A stretch of DNA of 5,452 bases, taken from Desulfovibrio sp. Dsv1. GTDB taxonomy: Bacteria > Desulfobacterota > Desulfovibrionia > Desulfovibrionales > Desulfovibrionaceae. Positions 5,315 through 5,452 of the stretch are shown piece by piece; the stretch's first letter is position 1, and the number at the start of each line of letters is the position of its first letter. The DNA lies in NCBI GenBank assembly GCA_000403945.1, contig APFI01000339.1:1-5452 (forward strand), in the 5' to 3' direction. The position numbers were made by a program, and so were the translations under genes. The notes beneath the pieces are model-generated. The model was given only the letters and a program-made list of their open reading frames with translations. It was not told the origin of the DNA and made no database searches.

Positions 5315-5452
5315 GAAAGGTCTGAAATGAATGTCCTCACGGTAAACTTCCGCGCCCTTTCTGATGGAAAAAGAGATATTTTTGTTGGCGGCTGTAGGGG
5401 GTCAGACAAGATGAGAATGGGGAGTAAGGCCGATCCGACTTGACGGGTAGGC

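Larger units (their letters stand above)
4925..5452. other. Non-coding stretch without a recognisable gene
   Basis: Reading frames on both strands are open in places (for example minus 5409-4999 and 5057-4791, plus 4800-5108), but none has a ribosome binding site, domain or plausible composition, and several run straight through the hairpins. A weak plus-strand hairpin GCGGT/ACCGC (4941-4960) followed by TTTTT is also present. I see no tRNA, CRISPR or IS end. The stretch could contain the decayed end of a gene lying to the right. Confidence 0.5.

Noticed and set aside
4999..5409. 136-codon minus-strand frame in the right-hand stretch (MSDPLQ...)
   Set aside because: It reads straight through two hairpins, has no ribosome binding site and shows no domain. 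A part around HLRGGMARELRYRPNIRP looked faintly like short hypothetical proteins near mobile elements, but too weakly to call.

Overview
The window reads as chromosomal DNA of a Gram-negative, fairly GC-rich bacterium. The protein sequences and the gene order secG-tpiA-rimI next to an IDI-like Nudix gene suggest a sulfate-reducing Desulfovibrio-type deltaproteobacterium. That placement is inferred from protein flavour and synteny, not proven.

Layout. Positions 1-1626 are a minus-strand housekeeping block transcribed rimI -> tpiA -> secG: a GNAT N-acetyltransferase, triosephosphate isomerase and the SecG translocon subunit, the last running off the left edge. A hairpin plus T-rich tract between tpiA and secG may terminate or attenuate. 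Positions 1607-2143 carry a plus-strand gene for a Nudix-fold, IDI-like protein. Its start region overlaps the rimI start head to head by 20 bp, and its Nudix box has lost the metal-binding Glu pair.

Positions 2000-2728 are a decayed zone. It holds the C-terminal third of an inositol monophosphatase-like gene, convergent with the Nudix gene, then the 5' part of an IS1-like transposase gene. The transposase fragment keeps its ribosome binding site and start codon but switches reading frame three times. This looks like an insertion and deletion scar between the Nudix gene and mreB.

Positions 2729-4794 hold a two-gene minus-strand operon: a tandem-GAF-domain protein followed after 2 nt by an MreB actin homologue. 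No mreC or mreD follows; the IS scar lies directly downstream.

Positions 4795-5452 show no convincing gene. The stretch holds a good sigma70-like promoter pointing at the GAF-mreB operon, an 8-12-8 inverted repeat just upstream of its -35 box, and three further hairpins. The most interesting points are the GAF-mreB pairing with its apparent operator, the degenerate Nudix box, the overlapping divergent starts, and the frame-scrambled IS remnant. I see no clearly undescribed multi-gene system here.
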